Assembly: GCF_033807715.1 (NCBI RefSeq)
Contig: NC_084587.1
Location: 18,553,517 to 18,617,516 of the forward strand
DNA: 64,000 bases
DNA from: Cololabis saira
Taxonomy: Eukaryota; Chordata; Actinopteri; Beloniformes; Belonidae
Direction: 5' to 3'
In this document: positions 1 through 59,730 of the stretch, piece after piece
Layout: each line of letters starts with the position of its first letter
Position numbering within the stretch: position 1 is the stretch's first letter
Program-made: the position numbers and the translations under genes
The notes under the pieces: generated by a model
Databases searched by the model: none
What the model saw: the letters and a program-made list of their open reading frames with translations, nothing else
What the model was told of the DNA's origin: nothing

Positions 1-45250
<45,250 letters not shown>

Positions 45251-45254
45251 CTTT

Positions 45255-45350
45255 TCCCCCCAAGTGATCCTTGTCTCTTGCCAGGCCGTCATTGTAAATA
45301 AGAATGTGTTATTAATGACCTGCCTGGTTAAATAAAGGCCAATGACTGAA
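45255..45350 (+). repeat. retroposon 3' tail
   Basis: CTTGTCTCTTGCCAGGCCGTCATTGTAAATAAGAATGTG, then CCTGGTTAAATAAAGG: a common fish LINE tail. Confidence 0.55.
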
Positions 45351-47340
45351 TGAATATCAAATAAATTGATAGAATTGTTTTTTTTTTCTATTTATCGTAT
45401 AATGTTCACAAAGTGTAATGCAATTCATGTCATGGGTAGTTTATTTTGAAGGATCAAATACTCAACATGCCATATTATCAAATTTACATCATGCAAGAAA
45501 TGATGCAAACTTTGAAAATCGACTGTGCGCATGCGCAGAACCACAAAGTAGCATTTCTCGGCAGGTAGCAAGGATTGGCAGAACACCGGGTCTGAACACC
45601 AAATAAGAAAAATTGACCGTAAATGGAGACGATAATATAAATAGGCTTCTTAGAAGAAGGTGTCCAGCCAAGACACAACCCAAAATCATCAATGAGATAA
45701 GAGAACCCATAAGCAACAGGTACGGGAACTGGAAAACATCTCTACCATGAAGGTATTCATAACTTCACACCTCAAGTTTTCCAAAGAGCACCTTGTCAAG
45801 AGCACTTTGTCAAGCCGCAACACTCTCAATATCAATGCCAACAAAATCAACATCAGTTGTTGTTTGTTGAACCAAAGTTTGGCCTCTCCCGACTTTCAGC
45901 ACACGTTTTTGACGTATAACAATACAACAACCATTTGTTTAAAGCCAGAATACATGCCTATCAAAAGAAAGCCCTTTAAGGTAAACAGAGCATTAAACAA
46001 AATATAATTGTGCGATTAATTGCGATTAATCACGAGTTAACAATCTGAATCTGAATCTTTTGAATAATCAAGATTAAAAAATTAAAAAATCGATAGTCGG
46101 CTCCCAGTTTGAAACTTTCATATTTCAGCCATGTTACACATACATTTTGGTGAAAGCAATGAGAACAAATATTTTTTTAAACAAGGGTCTATCTTGATCA
46201 CTTTACCGCAAATATGATGTCAGAAGAGCCACAGTCTCACGGGAAAACACAATAAAAACATATTCCGTTACACAAAAACCTTTGCTGCTTTTGCTACTAC
46301 AGTATCTGCGTCCTACTTTGCTGTCTGATGTCTGCACGGGTCTGTCTGGATCCCCGTTAAAACGAGTGGTGCAAGGGATTGGACCCAACTTGGACCCAAC
46401 TTGTCAACTGCAGATGCAGAGGCGCTAGTTCTGGTGCTAGACTGGTTCCAAACAGGTTATCGTAAGAACTGGCAGAACCAGGACCCCTACATCATTTATT
46501 TCCTCACCAAAGCAGAATCAGGAAATTCGTGAAAGGAGAGCAAAATCCTGCAGAACAACAACAATAATGGAAATCGAATTTCGGTATGCAAACACTGATG
46601 CTGGCCCTAAAAATCTAGTTTGGAGTCCGGAATTGACTTAAATTCAACTTTCCACCATCATCATCAACAGCATTTTGTTGTTTTTATTTAGTCTTTTAGT
46701 TCGGTCTACCGTGATGTAGCGGTTCTTGCATCTAGCCCTTTGGCACAGAGTCAGCGCTTTCTTCGTAGCCGGCGGTCAAAAAAAACAAAAAAACTGGTGC
46801 CAAGATGGAAAAGTGCCAATTGCAGCAGTATAAGAAGAAGATGATGTTTACCTCGGAAAGGAGGAGCTGCTCGGAGCAGACTCGACGTTTTAAAGAAGAT
46901 TAAAGATCGATCGACCAAGATTCAGACATCAGTCGCTTTATGATTTTACTCATCACTATTAGCCTAACTGTCCTTTCTCTGTCCCTGCCTGGACCTCTGC
47001 TTATGTACCTGACTTGGGTTCTTCACCAGAACCACTTTGGTCGAAAAGGCCTATTCCGTTAAATATATGCTGTGTTTTATTGTTATGCGTTCAAATATTA
47101 TCTGAGTACATGTTGCGGTTTTAGAACATTATGACCAAAAGATAGCCCTGTAAGAGGATTATTTTTCTTCTCCAGAGCAAAGGTTTTTTCCAACCTGCTG
47201 GGGTTTTAAGTCTAGTGTCTGTAAGGAGAGCATAGACGGTTCTCAGCCCTCTGAGGAAACTATTTTTTTCGTAGTACACGAGTCAGTTCTTTTTGCATTT
47301 GACCGTCTCTGTAATATTCAGCTATCTAAATACTGTTGAG
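45351..47340. other. unassigned non-coding sequence
   Basis: No gene seen. GCGATTAATTGCGATTAATCACG near 46012 recalls hAT subterminal sequence, but no element could be bounded. Confidence 0.4.
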
Positions 47341-47349
47341 GCATTTCCA

Positions 47350-47450
47350 ATAATCTTCTTCTTCCTTCTTTAGCGTCTCCCTTCAGGGGTCGCGACAGCG
47401 GATCACCGAGCTCCACGTATGGATCTGGCACAGGCTTTATGTTGGATTAC
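47350..47450 (-). repeat. RTE-like LINE 3' fragment
   Basis: CGTCTCCCTTCAGGGGTCGCGACAGCGGATCA resembles the reversed 3' end of fish RTE LINEs, as at 29195. Confidence 0.5.
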
Positions 47451-49500
47451 GGAGGAGAGAGTATGATCAAATCTTTATGCAGTGACTGAAATTTCCTGAC
47501 ATTTCATCACACAGTTTTCAGACGAACATTTTAAACTCAAATATTTGCAACTCTGGTCTTCATTTTTCATAAGGGAATGGCTCCAGACATCCCCCCGCTG
47601 CCCCCATTTCACTCTAATAATGTGGCGGCGCTGAGATGACAGCAGCATCGCAGAGAAATACATGACTGATCCAGCCGTTTCAATCCAACCGGCCTGCTTG
47701 TTTTCACTTCCAGCACAATCTTCGACTCGTCACCCTTTTCCAAATGCCCACTGCTCCAGATGAAAGAACAGAGTTTTTCATTTCATTGGCAGATATTTTG
47801 GAAATTTTAGCAGCAGGAAACACATAGACGCAATTCTAAATATTAAAATGGGCTGCGATCCTTTTGGGTAAACAAATTATGAGTACTTGTGCGCTGTGCA
47901 GTCTTGCTCTCCGTCTTGGCTCATCGGGGCGCTAAACTGAAACCTAATTCATTAAAAACAGGGACACCTGTGTTTTTCCTGCAAACGACTGCTCTGAAAA
48001 AGGTTGACAGTGAGAAATTTGTGAGCAAAGCCTTGCATTGCTCACATACAACAGAACATGTGCAGCAAAATATTATGACTGTTGTAAAGGACCAATTGTC
48101 TTTATTTGGTTACTTCCTTATTTGGTTACTTCTTTTGTACAAATATTTATGATTTACATTATTTTCAGCACCTGTCTTTACTTTAAAGGATGATATGAAC
48201 TTTATTTTGAAAAGGACTTTTATTTTGAATCGCAATTTGCGTTTTTTGTTGGTTTTTTGGCTGCTGCTGCGTGTGTCTATGTGCTTTGCTAAAAAGATAG
48301 AGATTTACAACAGATTTTTGTTATAGTGCTTCAGTTAGAGAAGAAAAAGGTTATTTCATCAATGAACATCATGTTTGTAAATGTTTGTTTGAAGTGCGTG
48401 GTAAAATTAATATGTTTACTGCAGCTCTTGCGGTGTGAAGGAACTTAATAAACTCCAGAACATCAGTTAAAGAGTCCATCATTTCTATCCCAGGACACTA
48501 CAACTGCAGAAAAGTGTCTAACAGTCCTTTTAATAAACTTTCTGTGCACTTACAAAGTTAAAATCATTTCAGTTTCTCTATTAGGACTCCAGGTAATACA
48601 TTACTTGGGTGAAAAGACACTTTCAAGTCTTCACAGAGGCTTAAAATAGCTATTTATTTAGATGTAGGCCAACGGCATCAGCGAATATTCTTCCTGCGCT
48701 CAAAACTACTTAGATGCACATTGTTATGGTTTGTAACACCAGTTTACACGCTCCACCGTGGACGAAGGGCTGTTTTCATTAGAGAACAGTCCAGAATGTT
48801 AAAAGCAGCGGCGACTTGGTGAGGAAGAGATATCAGAAGACTCTCGCTCCTAAAATAGACATGTTTAAGAAGCAAGAGGGGAGGATGGGAGCTTATAAGA
48901 TGCTGCTGAAGACCGACTCTCTGAACTGGGTTCTTTGCTCATTTATGTTATAAAACCAACAATAGTCACAGATGTGTGGATGTGATGTGTTAGTATTGTT
49001 TTCTGTCTAATGTCCTTCTAAACGAAGGTCAGTTGACTCAAAGAGGACTTCACGTGAATGTTTTTCCCCGTGTTTCCCGGTTCGTTATGAAACGTCTCAC
49101 TGAACATTAGCAGAAGTCACAGAGTACGATGGCGGCGATGGGTGGCGGTCGGCTTAAACTGCTGCAGATTCACGTGAGTGCGAGAGCCATGGTGATAAGA
49201 GAAATGCTAATGGGGGGAATGTGTGTGTGTGTGTATGTGTGTGTGTGTGTGTGTGAGACTGTCACAGTTAACAGCTGTGTGGCTTCGTCTCATCCTCCTT
49301 TGTCAAGAAAGCATGTTTTTTGGAGGAAAGAAACTCATCTTTGAGTAATAAATCCAAAGCTGCATCGTTTTAATTTGTTTTCCTTTCAGGAATCAATTAA
49401 GTATTTTGACCTGAACTTTGGAGATACAAGGAACAAACTCTCCACTATTTCCAAGGGTTGTTGTAGTTAACGAAAACTAAGACCGAAACTAACAGTAAAA
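47451..49500. other. unassigned non-coding sequence
   Basis: No supported gene. 49129-49173 reads as a possible short + strand leader exon (see findings). A TG repeat lies at about 49219-49256. Confidence 0.4.
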
Positions 49501-51760
49501 AAAAAACATCATCCTGTTAAAGCAGCACAATGTAACTGTCAGCTTTTGTTGAGTTTGGCGGCTCCTTTGGACAAAAGCGGTAGTGCTTTACCAGAAAGAA
49601 CTACATTTCCCATGAGCACCAGCGCGTACTGCCGGAAAGATCCTGTCCCCGTCGCGTGCATTTGTTTTGATGGTGAATGAAATAAGACGGGACAGACTTT
49701 CAAAACTACTTTTCTGTTTTCAGCGGTCGTTTGCAGGATGGATAGCGAAGAGGTAATGTATCTATTTTTGGCTAAACAATATAATATGACGATGTTGAAA
49801 ATCACTAAGTTCAACTTGGTTTTATTAGTGAAGTCCTGTCCTGTTTCAGCGAGATAATGCGCCCCAAACTACAAACGCTCTGGTTTTGTTCTACTGCACC
49901 TTTTTCCTGTCACATTTTTTAGAGGGACTTCATCCTAAATTAGTAGTCCGACATACTTACTGACAAAATAAAAAAAATACTTTATAACCTGTGAATAACT
50001 GAATGCCCATTCCTTTGCAGATCAGCCCTGCACAATTTTACAGTTCTCAGGAAAAATACTAGATTAGTACTAGAATACTACTTTTCCTCATTTTAATTAC
50101 TCAAATGAAAGAATGAAGGCTTTTGTACTGTACGGCATAGTTGACAGGACTATTTCTTTCTTGTCAATATCTGAGTCAATACCTCAAGAACTAACTAAAA
50201 CTAACCAATTCTTCAAAACTAAAACTGCTGATGCACTTGTTAAACTAACTTGACAAACTGAAATAATACAAAAAATTAAATAAAACAATTTAAAAAGATA
50301 AAAGCTATTATGACTCCGTGCTTTTATTTGGTTATTTACTGAACACTTTTAGACCAATAAACTTAACTGAAAATCGCTGTTCTTTAAAACACTCAGAACT
50401 TTGAATCTAAATGGATTAATGAAGAAAAACGACCCTCCAGTCCAGAACCAACCACCAAAGAGGGAAGGTGTGAGCAATGAGGGTACTGTGACCATAGGAT
50501 GTTACCATAGCAACACATTAGGACTGCTTTTCATAGAAAGCCACCAACTGTAATCTGTTCTCAACTTGTGGTACATAAAATGATGAAGGTGAGCGTCAAA
50601 CAGAATCAGAATCAGAATCAGCCCCCCCAACAAAATCAACAACAACAAAAAAACCACATGTCGTCGCCCTGCAGCAGAAAGCCGTTGTTGTGTCTTTGTG
50701 GGAACGTCAACCCTGTAATCCATCATAATCCAGAGTGTAATCCATCATGCCGACTCAATCTGTGCGTGTGACAGGAGTGGCAGCGAGGCGGGCGGCGCCG
50801 CCATTCAGACGGGTGTGATTCACTGGGGTCAGCGGTGCGTGGTGCATTGTGGGGGCATCTGTCGGTCTGTGTGTGCGTGTGATTTGTCAGTTGCGTCTGA
50901 GTGTGTCAAAATGTGCACACCAAGTCCTTCTTTTTAAAGTCTTTTTTCTGTGTTTTGTTTGTTTCACAGGATTATGTTGTTTTTTTTCTTGTTTTTTTTT
51001 TTTTTTTAATCTCCAGAATTCAAAACTGCCAGAAGGAGTGGGCATTCGCACGTCTGCATGCAGGCGCCTCTGCAATCTGCTCACCACCGACACTAAACGT
51101 TCTTGAAGGGGACAGTTTATTACCAATAAAAAAAAATGAAAAGAAAATCCCACCTTCACCTTCAAAACTCTGGCTTTATTGTTTAAATATCGATGATAAA
51201 GTTCATGCACGTTAAAGACTGAGAACAACCAAGCAGTATTTGTCATCAAAAGTTGTGAGGTTTACCAAAATAAGAGCATCGGACCGATTAAAAATATGGG
51301 AAATTTTCCGCCGCTGTCCCACCAGCCCAACTGAGCTCAGTATATTACATTTTAAGACAGATTTACGAGAAATCCAAAATAACTACCTGTCAACCACTTA
51401 CAAACTACCATTGTGTTCTCAGAATCTGATCGGCCGACCTTTGTTGACACTGAAATGCCGTGGACATTCCTATGTATATTCCTATAATAGAGCCTAAATG
51501 AAAACACAAAAGGGAATTAAAGCCCATTTATTTATTTTAAATATTTTCAGTTTATATACACATTGATTTTTCTTCAAGTGAAACATTTACATTTTCTTTT
51601 AATTTGTCATTTTCACTCATGTGGCTCTCTGGCGCCGCGCTGGTGCTGCTGACTCGTTACATCCATCCATCTCTGATTTGTAGTTCCGAGTTTGCTCCCG
51701 AATGGCCACCCAGGCTGCAGCAGGTGGAGTCTGCTGTTTAAAAGTTATTATATTATAAAA
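49501..51760. other. unassigned non-coding sequence
   Basis: No gene or bounded element. 49510-49760 may be a repeat but I cannot place its ends. Confidence 0.35.
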
Positions 51761-51764
51761 CAGG

Positions 51765-51870
51765 AAATTTATGGGAAAATACTAATACGGGAGGACGGCG
51801 GGAAAGACGGGTGAAATACGGTAGTTTCCGGCCAAAACGGGGGACTTGTCAGGTATGCCAGGTAGGCGTT
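51765..51870. repeat. possible fragment of a hAT MITE with GGG-rich end
   Basis: GGGAAAATACTAATACGGGAGGACGGCGGG and GGTGAAATACGG recall the right end of the MITE at 4443-5165, but no terminal repeat pair is visible. Confidence 0.35.
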
Positions 51871-54800
51871 GTAAAATGTGTATGACAGAGAAAGAGCACT
51901 GGATGAGGACGAGCCGGGGACACACCTTGCCAGTCCATTTGTCCGGCTACCCGCTACTATCCTTTCATGCTCGTTTTGTCCCTGAAGGTTTTGTGTCTTT
52001 GTGTCAATAAAATGAGCTTTGCTTGATGCAGCTGCTTCCTGGACTCCTGCACTTGAGCCCATTACATCATCAAATCATGAGAGAGATTTGTTCTTCTCAG
52101 TTTGCTCATCACTCCTGCTCTCCCTCCGTTAGTTTCCCTTCTTACTCAACGGATCGTCTTTACATCCCAGCGTCAAGCTGCCCAGCTGTTTGCACCACGT
52201 GATTTTGCAGTGTACCTTTATCTCTATTTGGCTTATCTCTGATAACCTTGTTGTGTTGCTGCAGCGTTGACGGTCTGGACTCTGTCTGAACTCACTTCTG
52301 GACATTTTTTCCTACCTCTTGACAGCTTAGTTTACTCTGCATGTGGGATTATCTCTGTGAAACAGAATCTTTATTTCGTTACCGCTGGATTCTTACATTT
52401 TTAATCCGTGTGTATCCAGTGTGCGGTCCTCCGCCTGTTTCAACAACCTCCTCCCATCCCAACATTACCGGGACGTGTTAATCCTACCGGCAGGATTTTT
52501 TTTGGACGATGCCTCCGCTCTTATTTGGCCGAGTAAATAAATATACGGTGCTTTATGAGAGAGGTGGCGTCACGCGGTGGGACGGCCCCGTTAAAGAAGA
52601 GTAAACTGTCAAAGTGACCCCCGCTGCCGCCCCTCACTCGTGCTGATGGTGCACGGCGAGCACCAGTTGCAGCGCTGCGGTCAGCCTGCTGCGGGAGGGT
52701 CTGAGGTTAAATCTGCGGTAATGACTCGTGCAGAAGCTTTGACGAGCAATTATCCCCCTGCAGGCCTTCGGCTGGCACTGGGCCATCAGTCTCTCACACT
52801 CACACACACGCCTGTGAATGTACACACTCGCATGAACTAAACAGAGAAAAACCTTTTTGCCTAACTGTCGAACATAACTAATGCAAACAACGGCGCAGAA
52901 AAGCAGAAAGTGTTCGTGTTACGTGATTAATTAAACGTAGCAACCCGATTCTGAGTGAACAGCAAACACAGTCGGCCTAAAAGTACACCGGGTTCACATG
53001 TCTTGGGGACATTATGGAGGCAGGCAACAACACGAGTGCTCTCCCGTCTGTCTCACTCGTGTGTGCGGACCGAGATTGATTATCCATTTGCATGCACACG
53101 CTCGGCCGCGACAGGTGTGAGCCAGCGGCTGTGCATGCTTAATTTGCTTCACCTAGACGATTATTAACTCCGCGCGTGTTTCAGTCAGTGTGTCATCCTC
53201 GGTTCTGAGTGCCGCCTCACGGGGCAAAGCCGGCACATTAAGGTACATTAAAGGTGAGAGCGTGGTTAGAACGGCGTGAAATGGGATGGAAATGAAGAGG
53301 TACCGCTCTAAAATGAATAAATAAATAAAAATCTCCCTCTGAACAACAAACAAACAGGCCGGTTCCTATTACGCAACATCCGCCACAATCCGAAACGCTC
53401 ACTGGCGCCAGGATGGGTCCTGAGCTCGGGAGAGTGTCCAGCTGAAGGCCACATGGGCAGATTTATGAAGCGTGAGGCATTTAGATGAGGATCCAGAGGA
53501 TCACGGAGCGATATTAATGAGATGAAGATGAAAGAAAATGCGATGCAAACAAAAACAGACGAGAAAAGGGAAATGAAACCGTGTGGGGAGCGCCTCAACA
53601 TTGTGATGTCAGGGTTTTTGCTGCAGGTTTTAGTTACGTGAGCCTCTCGCTGTTGTGCCAAGTCGTACAAAAGAGGCATAAATAGAAGGTTGTCTGAGTC
53701 ATTTCTCAGGAAAACGGGGCTCAAACAAAGATCACAGAGCGACAATCACCGCTCTCCTGCCGTACGAGCAGAAGGAAGAAATAAAAAGGTTGTTACAGAC
53801 TGAAAGAAAAAGGCATGATAAAAAAAAGATGCTGACAAACAAAAAGTAGGTTGTTGTTGTGGCTCCTTGATGAGCTGCTGGATGACTGACTGAGACGGCT
53901 GCCTGGCCGGCGGACGGGGAGGCTGAATTACCCACCAGTTGGCTGAATGACTGACAGGCCCAGTGACATTCAGAGCGACTTCGCGGCCGAACTTGTGACT
54001 AACTAGCTTATCTGGATAGCTGATTTCCGAGCGGACTGAGTAAGCGCCTGACAGACTTGGCTGTGACGTCTGTCGAGGCCCGGAGCTGTTGTGGATCCAC
54101 TCGGGGAAGAGCGTCAGCTCTAGTGACAAGAGATGCACCGATTGACTGGCTGGTGATTAGAATGAGACGAAACCGGTAACAACCAATGTGGTTTCTTTAA
54201 GGATATTTACAGTCACACGAAATTAAATTCATCTATTATTTTTTCTGTTTTGGAGATTAGTTAATGCATCAGTGCTGATTTAGCCCCTCAAGTAACCCAT
54301 GAAAGAACAAAAATCTAAATATTTGTGGAAAAATACCTTAAAATACCACCATAAAAACCCCTTAATCGAGCAGCAACATGTGCTACACCCTGCAGCTTCT
54401 GCTACTTTTCACTTTTTCTTAAAGATGCACTTTTTATATTTCTTTCATTGCACTTCCCTGAATGAACAACTGAAACTAAAGCTCTCTGACTACATCACAA
54501 ATTGCCACGATTGGCCTACAAAGTGGATACATAAACAGCTAACACTTGTGTAAAAGGGAGATTGATGGCGTTTCATTATTTCTTAACAACGGACAGCATC
54601 CATCGGGTCAGCAACTTCACTGCGAGTGTGAGTACTGTACTGTGGTCGGGTTTGGCACGAATCCCGCGAGCATCACTCAGACTCCTTGGGACCCGGGCCA
54701 AGCTGAGGTAGTTTTTCTATCTTCAATTTCTCTCCAGCCAGCAACAATTCTTTGTGGATTCGACAAGACGATGGACGCCTCCCTCTGAAACTTAGCTTAT

Positions 54801-56560
54801 TAAGATTTATTCATGCTACATAGCACATCCCAAAATGAGTCAACTTAAAAGGCACATCTAAAGGCTGCTTGGCTCATTATGAAGTTCAAGAGATTCAGTG
54901 TGTGCAACCCCAGCCACTCACCCCCTCCTTGATGTTTGATAGGAACACCGCCTGAAGCCACTGACATGCATCTGCATTATTCTATTAACTAAACTGCTGC
55001 ATCTGGTTAAAGGTTAATTGGATAAGTCATGAAGATGATCCTTATGAAGTGAAGTGCCCTGTGATGGAACAAAATATATTCCTGCTTGGGCCCCTCGATT
55101 CTTAATAATCTTGAGCAGTTTGACCAAAAATAAATGTGCTTTAAACCCATCAAAGGTGGTTCCCACGTGGAGATTTTAAAATATCAGGTTTCCGAGACGA
55201 GAGAGAGGCGTGAATATCTCAGCGGCGATACGTCATGTTCTGCGGGTTGGGGAGAGAGGAGCTGCCAGACCATCGGGTGATGACACGTCTCTAACTGTGT
55301 TACCTGCTTTCCCGCTGTCGGGACGACGCTGAGCATACTGAAGGCCAGACAGCCCAGTCTCTTTACCGCGGCTCCTTCCAGCGCTAATCAGAGCCAACGC
55401 AGGGCTTTTAGCAGGGCTGAAAGCAGCTGGAGGCGGCTTTCAAGACAGAAAGAGTATTTTACAATTCAGTTCATTTTTTGGCTCCATTTATTAACTATGT
55501 TTATGACTAACTTTGCTTGCAACCGTTGTTACCATTCGTCTACAATTCGGTGGATTCAGTTTTACTACCTTTTCCATCGCCTCTCTGCATCTACTGACAT
55601 GTTCCCTTTTTTGGTTGATTGTGCCCACATAGCTCTCTATTACATGGTTATAGTTTAAACAAAAACATATTCAAAGAATTATGTTTTGCATCATCCAAAT
55701 AGGATTAAGACATTGACTGTATAAGTACTGGACGGGTCATCTGAGCTGCTGATTGCTTCGCTACGCTTCATTGCAGAAGGGATGATGGGTAGCCATAACT
55801 TAAAGCTTAAAGCAACGCAGAGCCTCTCTGTCGATGCAAACCCTCCTCAGAGACCTCCTCATCGCCCGACGTGCACCTCCAAAGATTTCTGACGTGGATG
55901 TGGAGCACAAGACACGTGATTGAATGATTTCTTCTTCTTTTTTGGATTTACCGCTACTAATTGTTCTTTGTCGTATATTCAGACAAAAACTCCAAGGTTT
56001 GAATTTGAATTGAATCGAATATTTATATCAGTATCGGCTCCCAATACCCACAATAATCCCCTGATCGGTTACATCTCTATTATTACATATAGGCAACTAG
56101 CAATTTTCATCCCCAGTTTTGATTTCTGACTTTGTTTTAGGACGGTTCTGATCTGCTGATACCCATTTTGCCCAATAGCAAGTTTTATTTCCTTTAGAAG
56201 TACAACCAGTTGCATAAACTAATTCAAGAATGAAAGACACCAGAGGCGACGTGCTACACCATAGTTATATTTAGTCCCTTATCTACCGTCACACCTTCTA
56301 AGCACTGAACGCGTTCAGGAGGGCGATGCTAAGGGTTGAATGAAGTTTGCCATCCCAAATATTTTAATTGTTGCTCCTCAATGACTTATATTTAACTTAC
56401 AGGTTGTACAAACTGCGTTCTTGGGTGTTTACCAACAAGGGGAAAAGAAAAAGTATCTGTACAGCATTGAAAGCTGCTACGGTGGTGCATTTACTGCAAG
56501 TAATGATCAAAACTGTGCATACGACGCCTGTGCTGGCTGAACAAGAATAATATTGGTTGG
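51871..56560. other. unassigned non-coding sequence
   Basis: No exon, RNA gene or bounded mobile element. A short block at 56030-56085 (GTATCGGCTCCCAATACC...ATCGGTTACATCTCT) looks like a decayed hAT interior. Confidence 0.4.
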
Positions 56561-56563
56561 TAT

Positions 56564-57196
56564 TAGGGGTTTTCGATTTTGCCCAAAAATAAAATCTCGA
56601 TTTTTTTCTCTCAAAATCCGATTTTCGATTACGATTACGATTATTTTGTGAATCGACAAAAGGCAAAGAAATTATTTCAAATATGCTGTTTTTTTATTGA
56701 ACATTTGCCCCATTGGGCTTTAAGTGCAAACTTTGCTCTTATTAAACCAAAAATGAATGAATAAAGTGCAAAACTCTGTAAAATAAGTTGAAAAAAAGTT
56801 TTAAAAAATATAATAAAATATAAAGTTTTATCTCTGAAAAAAAAAATCAGCAAATCAGCACTTGCCAACATACAGCAAGTTATATTTCCAATTAAATAAA
56901 ACAAGACATTTTCTAATTAAACTAAACTGGGTCTTTGCATGCTAAATAATAATGCAACCCATGAAGGAGGTAGAGGTGTGTAATGTCAGTCATTACATTT
57001 GCTATTCACATTTGCAAGTTTTTTGCAAGGAACACGAGCCGGTCTACCGCATCTGGCTTGAGGGATGCCCGGTGGCATGTTACAACGCCCCCTCCTACAC
57101 CAAAAGAGCCTCTCCGATGGCTTACTTACGCAGGTATTGAGAGGTATTTCCATCAATCATTAATATGGTATCAATCATTAACATGTGTGCAGACAA

Positions 57197-57233
<37 letters not shown>

Positions 57234-57324
57234 GAAAAATCGATTTTACGATTTTCACGTTTTAACATCGTTCTAATTACATAATCGCGATTACGATTTA
57301 AAATCGATTAATCGAACAGCCCTA
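56564..57324. mobile_element. non-autonomous hAT element, ATCGATT-rich, copy 2
   Basis: The left end is TAGGGGTTTTCGATTTTG; the right end is ATCGATTAATCGAACAGCCCTA. The perfect 8-bp repeat GTTGGTAT flanks it (56556-56563, 57325-57332). Differs from copy 1 (16995) mainly by an A32 run at 57200-57231. Confidence 0.92.
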
Positions 57325-57332
57325 GTTGGTAT

Positions 57333-59440
57333 TATTAACAGTATAGACAGAGCTGATCAGATTAAAGTTGAGAAAATCAGCCACCAGTTTACCTGTAATA
57401 AACATATTTTGAGAAAAGCTACTCTTATAAAGAAAGGAAAAGCTACTCTAACTGTATTATCAAGGACAATATTCTTGGTGACAATCATACACTTAGTACA
57501 GATAATAATCAACAAAAGATATAATTATATGACCTGAATGCTTCAAGGTTGTAAATATTTAAAATCGGCATTAAACACAATGCGTGTGTATATTATATTA
57601 CAAAATACTTCAGGAGTGGTGCTGTGATAGGTCATCCAGGCCACGGCGTCATAAATAAAACCCAGCAGGACAAAGCAATAATCATCCAGACATCTATTTC
57701 AGTCGGCTCATTCTTGTCTGCTCAAGGTGTTGTCAGATGTCCTCTGAAGGTGTGAGAGCGTATCCTCGGGCAGAGTGATGGAGCAGGAAGTTGTGGCAGC
57801 TGAGATCTGGATCTTTCTGAATATATTTACCAGGTTCTCGTCTGCTGGTTTCCCTGTTTGCTCGCCTGTCGGCAGGCAGAGATATGGCAAAAAGCTCTGG
57901 ATCCTTTCACTTTGTTTGAGCGGTGACCTCATTTGCACCAAGTGAACCTTAACCATCACCTCACAAGGAATTCAGAAAAAGCTTCTCCACTAAGCAGCCC
58001 CCACTAAGGAGTCCCAGCTGTCTAAATGCCGCTTCAAATGATCTGATCCCTTATAAAGCAGGTGGATTTATAACCAGAGCCTGAGGGCTTAACACAATAA
58101 AATGTCTAATGTCACCGTTTTAAACCAACTACAGCAACCAGAGAAACCGTGTAACTATAAAATTAGTTTTGATATTAAGTTACTAAAAGTTATTAAATAT
58201 TTCAATAGCCTCCATACAGTATAAACATACATTTTGAAGCTTCATAAATAGTAAATACGAGTGAAACCCTCAAAAGGTGACAACATATGGGTAGTTAGAT
58301 GTAAAGTCGGTTTTGGACCTCTTGCATATACATTTTGGGGAATTTTCAGACTGCAAAATTCAGGGAGTGGAGTGCTTAAACAATTCCCACTGTGTAATTC
58401 AAAGCCTCTTCTGCATCATTTATCGCCAGGAAAATCTTGAAATGGCACCAGGAAGACTCAGATGTTGCGCAACATCGACCGGAGGAAATACTAGATGGAG
58501 GATCAGATTGTCCAGCTGTGAAAATAAACTACGTGATCGTAGCGGCTGCCATGCCACGTCATCCTTGATTGGAGGGAAGAAAACCAAGAGATTTTAGAAA
58601 TCCCATCATGCTAAGTGTGGTACGGCTACCCGTCAGCGTTTGGATCCGTCAGTCTCTCAATTCCGATACTTCGGCTTTTGGTATCGGCTGCTCCTGAATA
58701 CTGTTCCGATACCAGTGTTTTAATTTTTTTTTTATATATATATTCATTTCATGGTTAGTTAAACTCAGAAAAAGAATAACAATTAAATATGGAGTGATTT
58801 TAGAGTTGTATTTCCGACCCGGGAAACGATCGATCCCTGCATAAGGAACATTTCATTGTTTTTAGAGGTATCTAATACTGCTGTTGATAGCGGTATCTAG
58901 AAATAACATTGTGTGATAGCTCCCGTTTTAGTAGTTCAGTATCAAAACTCTCCTTTTGGATTTGTTGCTCCCTGATTTTGATGGAAGACTTTACAATCCT
59001 GGTAAAACAACGTTAGCCAGTGTTAGAAAGTCACCACCAAAGCAGGTTTCCCCAAAATACACGTTTATTTCCCAGAGTCCTTGTCCTTTAGTGGTAAACT
59101 TTGATGCACTGTGGTCATTTTCAATGCCCTCAGCTTCAAATCTGCTATGTAGTTATTTCTTGTCATTAAATTTGAAATTTACATTACTGTTGAGCAGTTT
59201 TTTGTTTTATTTTAAGGCCTACAAAACTGTCATCTCCAGATTTATTAAAGTGCATAAACGGATGTGATTTTAAAAATCATTCTTGCACCTTTTTTCTCCC
59301 CCTTTCACTTTAAGTCATCCGGGTTGCTGACCTGCAAGAAGCTTTAAAAGGACAACAGAGTCAAACGTATCAATTTGCATCTTAATAATGGCGTTGTCAT
59401 GGTTTTTGGCTTTGCTTTCTTTCTGTTTTTCTTTTGAAAT
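57333..59440. other. unassigned non-coding sequence
   Basis: No supported gene. 58650-58900 has GATACTTCGG...GGTATCGG text resembling a decayed hAT element. Confidence 0.4.
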
Positions 59441-59449
59441 TATGTGTCC

Positions 59450-59730
59450 TTGTGTTTAGTTTTTAGTTAATTTTAGTTTGTTCATGTCTGCACTGATTGT
59501 TTGCACCTGTGTCTCTTCAAGTCCTGTGAGTATATTGTTTTTGGCGTCCGTGTTTCTGCCCGTCTGTTTGGTTTTCTGTTGGTTTTTAGTTTTTCTCTTT
59601 TTTGTGAGTAAAAGATCTTTGTGTATTTGCTTTAAGATTCCTGCCTATGCAGTGCTTTATGGTAATAAACTCCTTTTATCTGGAAGTCCTGCCGCCACAG
59701 TCTTCTGCATTTGGGTTGTATAATCCCTGA
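59450..59730 (+). repeat. interspersed repeat, TGTTTGCACCTGTGTCTC family, copy 1
   Basis: Shares CTGATTGTTTGCACCTGTGTCTC and a following Cys/Phe-type T-rich text, then TAATAAACTC, with 60050-60460. The body has no domain. Confidence 0.45.

Noticed and set aside
53308..54138. Two overlapping minus-strand frames of 145 and 130 codons
   Set aside because: No recognisable domain, no splice or phase link to mast1, composition like random non-coding DNA.
57708..57959. 83-codon minus-strand frame
   Set aside because: Looked at as a possible 5' mast1 exon but lacks RRTKS or any MAST N-terminal motif.
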